The notes beneath the pieces are model-generated. The model had not been told where the DNA came from and did no database searches. It worked only from the letters and a program-made list of their open reading frames with translations. From Oscillatoria nigro-viridis PCC 7112 (GTDB lineage Bacteria; Cyanobacteriota; Cyanobacteriia; Cyanobacteriales; Microcoleaceae), in contig NC_019731.1 of NCBI RefSeq assembly GCF_000317475.1, positions 86,928-150,927 on the forward strand: a DNA stretch of 64,000 bases, read 5' to 3'. Below are positions 61,274 to 64,000 of this stretch, piece after piece; within the stretch, counting starts at the first letter, position 1; each line of letters opens with the position of its first letter. The position numbers were made by a program, and so were the translations under genes.

Positions 61274-61480
61274 TTACTTCCCCCCAAGTGACGGTGCAAA
61301 TTGATAGTTGTGGTTCGTGCTGTTGTCTATATTCTGGTCGCCTTGAACTACTGTTGGCGGTAAATCTTTTACGGCTTGCCGATAACCGTCGTGATAGATA
61401 GATTGACCTGCGTAAACCAGCATTGCGGGGATGGCTGCAAACAGGAGCGATGCACAAATTACCGAGAGTTTATCTGACAT
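61274..61480 (-). CDS. Small single-pass membrane protein, 68 aa, counterpart of 987-1202
   Basis: ATG 61480 with AGG upstream. LSVICASLLFAAIPAMLVYA is a hydrophobic helix (residues 5-24). The rest, IYHDGYRQAVKDLPPTVVQG then DQNIDNSTNHNYQF, parallels GYDTGYQSGAKRVPEPTIIH of the protein encoded at 987 and its Asn-rich tail. It is the strongest sequence link between the two unknown operons. It is probably an inner-membrane protein with the Asn-rich tail exposed. The function is unknown. Confidence 0.72.
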   Translation of the reverse strand: MSDKLSVICASLLFAAIPAMLVYAGQSIYHDGYRQAVKDLPPTVVQGDQNIDNSTNHNYQFAPSLGGK

Positions 61481-61485
61481 GGTTG

Positions 61486-62001
61486 TTACCTAGAAGTCTC
61501 ATTGGGACTGAATGAAATGTAGACGTGTCCTTGACCGCTACATTTAATATGAGCCGGAATGTAACCCAGAATCTGACAAATTCCCTCCCAAAACATCTCT
61601 TTACAAATTAGGTAGTTGTCGGGAATTTGCCCTTTGCGGTACACAGCCCACGCCATGTCTACAGATTTGACAATTGCTTCTGGCACTGGGTCTAGTTCCA
61701 CTAACTGCTTTACTGTTTCTAATTCGCTGCTCATTTCTTGTGACCTCATTAACGAGGATTCTTCCAAGAAGTTGATATTGATAGCATCGCGTCGTTTCCA
61801 CCACGTTGTTAATCGACTTATCCAGCCTTTTCTATTACCTCGAACCTCATCTTCACTTTCAGGCTCATCATCATCCTCATCCTCATCCTCATCTTCTGCG
61901 ACTGGTGGACTGTGCCAATTGCAGTTAGGTCTGTCTATCCAGTAGGGGTAAACTCGAACTGGTTTTCCATTTACCCGATCCACATAGTTAATTCCTGCCA
62001 C
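61486..62001 (-). CDS. Hypothetical protein with acidic linker, 171 aa
   Basis: It starts at GTG 62001 (MAGINYVDRVNGKPVRVYPY), overlapping the small ORF before it. Residues 36-55 are an Asp/Glu run, encoded by repeated CTCATC on the plus strand. A Trp/Arg-rich segment (WISRLTTWWKRRD) and a helical C-terminal domain (VKQLVELDPVPEAIVKSVDM...CKEMFWEGICQILGYIPAHI) follow. The stop is five bases before the membrane protein gene. The family is not recognised. The acidic linker joining a small N-terminal part to a C-terminal domain suggests a tethered adaptor, which is only a guess. Confidence 0.65.
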   Translation of the reverse strand: MAGINYVDRVNGKPVRVYPYWIDRPNCNWHSPPVAEDEDEDEDDDEPESEDEVRGNRKGWISRLTTWWKRRDAININFLEESSLMRSQEMSSELETVKQLVELDPVPEAIVKSVDMAWAVYRKGQIPDNYLICKEMFWEGICQILGYIPAHIKCSGQGHVYISFSPNETSR

Positions 62002-62071
62002 ATTGCAGGAGAGCGTAGAATTCGTCTTCTTCTGTAAGAACTGCGGCTGATAGCAACTTTCGATTGTTCAC
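61988..62071 (-). CDS. Very small ORF, 27 aa, coupled to its neighbours
   Basis: GTG 62071 overlaps the stop of the preceding small ORF as GTGA. The translation MNNRKLLSAAVLTEEDEFYA then LLQCGRN ends inside the start region of the 171-aa gene. Short, but the two-sided overlap is typical of coupled genes in this operon. Confidence 0.35.
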   Translation of the reverse strand: MNNRKLLSAAVLTEEDEFYALLQCGRN

Positions 62072-62202
62072 GCACACCCTCCCACCAATACTGCTACTTC
62101 GCTCACTTGGCTAATTGCAGCCAGTTTAGACTTAACGACCCGCCACAATCTCAATCCAGGACACACTAAATACATCTCAATAAAACCGTAACTTTCCAGC
62201 AT
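62068..62202 (-). CDS. Small ORF, 44 aa
   Basis: MLESYGFIEMYLVCPGLRLW then RVVKSKLAAISQVSEVAVLV GGCA. ATG 62202, GTGA overlap with the next ORF. The alternating hydrophobic pattern looks protein-like, but no family is recognised, and there is no strong ribosome-binding site. 62203-62338 contains a likely terminator-like GCCCGCAGAGGTAATAGCG/CGGGC stem and no other gene. Confidence 0.35.
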   Translation of the reverse strand: MLESYGFIEMYLVCPGLRLWRVVKSKLAAISQVSEVAVLVGGCA

Positions 62203-62338
62203 CAGACAAACCTCATTAGCGCGATTGTTTCTTCAGCATAATTATCATCACTTGTGGGAGAATAGCCCGCAGAGGTAATAGCGTCAGTGCGGGCTTTTTC
62301 CTGAAGCCGGTAAAGGAGAAAAATCAGCAATTTATCTA

Positions 62339-62740
62339 CTACCTGCTTCTGTTGTGAACTCCGTTGTCTGAGTTGTCGAAGTTCTCGCAGTCGAGCGATG
62401 CAGCTAGCATTTTTTTTGGCTCCGTTTCCCTGGTTTCCAATGCTAAACGTCCACTGTCTATCCCTCCAATGAAAACATCAAGTGCATCAAATATTTCGTT
62501 GCCCAAATCACCAAAATCTCCGTTAGCGATATCTTCCAGAGCATCGGAAATACCGCCTCCAAAGATAAAATCCTTGGTACTCTGCCTTACTTTTTGCCGA
62601 GCCTCGTTCAGTTTTGCTTGGACGTTGTTCAAACCTTGTTCTGCATTCTTGGTAGAACGGGTTGTGCGTTTTTGTTTGCCCGCGCTGCTATTTTGAGCTG
62701 CCTTAGCCTGCTCTACTGCTTTCTTATCTGTCGTGTTCAT
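62339..62740 (-). CDS. Hypothetical protein, 133 aa
   Basis: GAGGAG ten bases before ATG 62740 selects MNTTDKKAVEQAKAAQNSSA over a longer start. Residues 1-55 are Lys/Gln/Asn-rich and helical. KDFIFGGGISDALEDIANGDFGDLGNEIFDALDVFIGGID is a Gly/Asp-rich helical centre. The gene start overlaps the end of the 100-aa gene. The composition (charged helix followed by an amphipathic Gly/Asp/Phe stretch) might suit a membrane-active or assembly protein, but nothing definite can be said. Confidence 0.65.
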   Translation of the reverse strand: MNTTDKKAVEQAKAAQNSSAGKQKRTTRSTKNAEQGLNNVQAKLNEARQKVRQSTKDFIFGGGISDALEDIANGDFGDLGNEIFDALDVFIGGIDSGRLALETRETEPKKMLAASLDCENFDNSDNGVHNRSR

Positions 62741-63026
62741 GATGGTAAAACTCCTCAATGATTTGATGAATTGAATTGATAGCTTGAGTCCTGCCTCGTT
62801 CCTTGACTAGCTGCCTGAACAGCCACATAATCTCGCTATCGCGCTGGTCGAATCCCTTGTATCTCTGCTGCGTTTCCTCTAGTTGTAATTGGCGAATTAA
62901 CCCCAAGGCTTTGAGTACCGCAGCATCGCGCCGAAGTTGAGTTAGGGAGATATTCATGGCGTTTGCTAGCGCATCGTTGGTTGTCCAGACCACACAGTCG
63001 GGAATTATGGTTGATAGCGGTTTCAT
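62724..63026 (-). CDS. Helix-turn-helix-like small protein, 100 aa
   Basis: MKPLSTIIPDCVVWTTNDAL then ANAMNISLTQLRRDAAVLKALGLI has a winged-helix or HTH look, with LTQLRRDAAVLKALGLI as helix plus wing. The C-terminal half (QRDSEIMWLFRQLVKERGRTQAINSIHQIIEEFY) is helical. ATG 63026. It is the third gene of the operon and overlaps the next one by 17 bases. A transcription regulator or an excisionase-type protein are possible. Confidence 0.65.
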   Translation of the reverse strand: MKPLSTIIPDCVVWTTNDALANAMNISLTQLRRDAAVLKALGLIRQLQLEETQQRYKGFDQRDSEIMWLFRQLVKERGRTQAINSIHQIIEEFYHHEHDR

Positions 63027-63111
63027 GGTCTTTAACCGGTTTGTTTGCGGTCGCCTCTCGGTTGCTAGTTTTTTATCAACTAATTAGCAACCGCAATAAA
63101 CTCAAAAAAAA

Positions 63112-63297
63112 TTATTTCCTTTCCGGCGCGCTAAACGATTTGGCATCCCAGATACCCCAGACTTCGCGGGCAGAAGAAACCGCACCTTGCAGCGCTTCTG
63201 CTGGCGATCGCCCGAAAACTACGATCTGGCGGGGTGGATTGTACTTGCGGGTGACGGTAACGCTCCACTTGAATTGATGGCTTTTGAGCGCTCTCAC
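63112..63297 (-). CDS. Small hypothetical protein, 61 aa, counterpart of 1412-1588
   Basis: GTG 63297 overlaps the TGA of the 206-aa gene as GTGA. MRALKSHQFKWSVTVTRKYN then PPRQIVVFGRSPAEALQGAVSSAREVWG has the same strand, Pro-Arg, strand, helix order as the 58-aa protein at 1412. The coupling to a 206-aa gene is also repeated. The function is unknown. Confidence 0.65.
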   Translation of the reverse strand: MRALKSHQFKWSVTVTRKYNPPRQIVVFGRSPAEALQGAVSSAREVWGIWDAKSFSAPERK

Positions 63298-63914
63298 CGC
63301 GAATCCCTCCCGTCACCGGCATTGGGCAATGTCTCTGAACTTTGGGCTAACAGAGAACCCGCGAACAAGCGAACCATTTGCAGCGCTTCACTCTCAGACA
63401 TCCAAACATTTAAATGTTCAGATGTTGGAAATAAATCTAAGAGCTCGCATTCGGACAGCGCTTCCAAAACCGTGCACGAGTAGTGCTGAGCGTAGGCGAT
63501 AGCTTCGATTAGCGCCTTCTTCTGGATGTCGGTGCTGGTGTTCAGGAGTTCTTGCCAGCATGGGTGTAGCTGGCGGCACGAGAATTGGTCGGCGATCGCT
63601 CGCACCAAATTTAAAGCTTCAGCGGATGTTGGCAGGAAGTCGAAAGTCAGGGGCCATTTATCCCCGAATAATTCGATCGTCCCGCATTCTTTGATAGCGC
63701 GGGTGAGGGTATCGCTTTGACGGAATGAATACACGGAGGCTTCCATCAAAGCGCTCAGTTCCCGGTGCGGCATCGCGTTAACGGATATCAAGAGCTGGCG
63801 GTACAAAGCGGCTGTTGTTGTTGTACCCGGTTCTGATGCGGGTGCGGATACGGGTGCGGGTGCGATCGAGAAAGGTGCAGCCGCTTCCACAGGTATCGGC
63901 GGTGGTTGTGTCAT
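63294..63914 (-). CDS. Hypothetical protein, 206 aa, first gene of the second unknown operon
   Basis: GAGG ten bases before ATG 63914. Residues 1-35 are Pro/Ala-rich (MTQPPPIPVEAAAPFSIAPA...). The rest is helical and made of two similar halves: ELSALMEASVYSF...LTRAIKECGTIELF...LPTSAEALNLVRAIADQ and KKALIEAIAYAQHYSCTVLEALSECELLDLFPTSEHL...SEALQMVRLFAG. The internal duplication is clear. A partition-like DNA site (63399-63426) is embedded in the coding sequence for SEHLNV. The function is unknown. Confidence 0.7.
   Translation of the reverse strand: MTQPPPIPVEAAAPFSIAPAPVSAPASEPGTTTTAALYRQLLISVNAMPHRELSALMEASVYSFRQSDTLTRAIKECGTIELFGDKWPLTFDFLPTSAEALNLVRAIADQFSCRQLHPCWQELLNTSTDIQKKALIEAIAYAQHYSCTVLEALSECELLDLFPTSEHLNVWMSESEALQMVRLFAGSLLAQSSETLPNAGDGRDSR
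63399..63426. promoter_or_regulatory. Partition-site-like palindrome inside a coding region
   Basis: ACATCCAAACATTTAAATGT followed by TCAGATGT contains AACATTTAAATGTT, a perfect 14-bp palindrome, flanked by ACATC/GATGT. It resembles the sites around parA (AAACATCCAAATGTTTAGATG type). It is 26 kb from parA. Confidence 0.6.
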
Positions 63915-63946
63915 GATGGGAAAACCTCATGAATGTGAGTGCCATA

Positions 63947-63983
63947 CCCCGCCCTAGAAGATTGTCAGTCAGAGGGGGCGGGG
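63947..63983 (+). terminator. GC-rich hairpin upstream of the second unknown operon
   Basis: CCCCGCCC (63947-63954) pairs with GGGCGGGG (63976-63983), followed on the plus strand by TTTGGTTTTAGGTTTTT. It may end transcription coming from the left, or sit in the 5' leader of the minus-strand operon as an attenuator. Confidence 0.55.
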
Positions 63984-64000
63984 TTTGGTTTTAGGTTTTT

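Noticed and set aside
1..64000. tRNA, rRNA or tmRNA genes
   Set aside because: No cloverleaf-like or rRNA-like stretch was recognised by eye; a covariance-model scan would settle this.

Overview
The window reads as accessory, probably plasmid, DNA of a filamentous cyanobacterium (Oscillatoriales-like). The reasons are the many GCGATCGC (HIP1-type) octamers, DUF3854-type plasmid replicases, a DUF4114 surface protein, pentapeptide-repeat proteins, ISKra4-, ISAzo13- and IS200/IS605-type elements, a cyanobacterial-style group II intron, and a relaxase/MobC pair. There are no rRNA or tRNA genes and no core metabolic operons. The organism assignment is an inference from gene content.

Layout. 1-2205 (minus strand) is a compact operon of small unknown genes. 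A second, diverged version of this operon occupies 60.7-63.9 kb (minus strand). 2374-3994 holds ribbon-helix-helix (RHH), coiled-coil and Uma2-type genes. 4.1-14.7 kb and 42.1-49.9 kb are two versions of one replicon module: a small DNA-binding protein gene, a hairpin, a leader ORF fused by TAATG to a large primase-helicase Rep, an iteron-like array inside rep, a 21-bp triplet-repeat element, about 2 kb of non-coding DNA, a winged-helix/nucleotidyltransferase toxin-antitoxin-like pair, and another copy of the repeat element. The first version also carries a TnpB element (9.1-10.4 kb).

16.1-34.7 kb is a polymorphic-toxin locus. A giant surface protein, split by a frameshift, ends in an ADP-ribosyltransferase-like domain followed by a small candidate immunity gene. 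Downstream lie two 5'-truncated cassettes that end in DNA/RNA non-specific endonuclease domains, each facing a convergent pentapeptide-repeat gene, and then a decayed third cassette next to an intact group II intron.

35-41 kb holds two tyrosine recombinases, a ParA/RHH partition pair with repeated sites, a pirin gene and several gene remnants. 50.2-52.5 kb is the mobilisation module (MobC plus MOBP-type relaxase). 52.9-55.7 kb is a SNF2-type helicase with an unknown partner. 55.7-60.7 kb is scarred by an ISAzo13 remnant carrying a MITE and by an ISKra4 element that has joined an integrase gene to the second unknown operon.

The strongest unusual signals are: (1) two paralogous rep genes carrying iteron arrays of different sequence but the same architecture inside their reading frames; (2) the five-copy 21-bp triplet-repeat element whose distal hairpin arm matches one of the repeat units in three copies; (3) nuclease toxin cassettes paired with pentapeptide-repeat proteins that could be DNA-mimic immunity factors.
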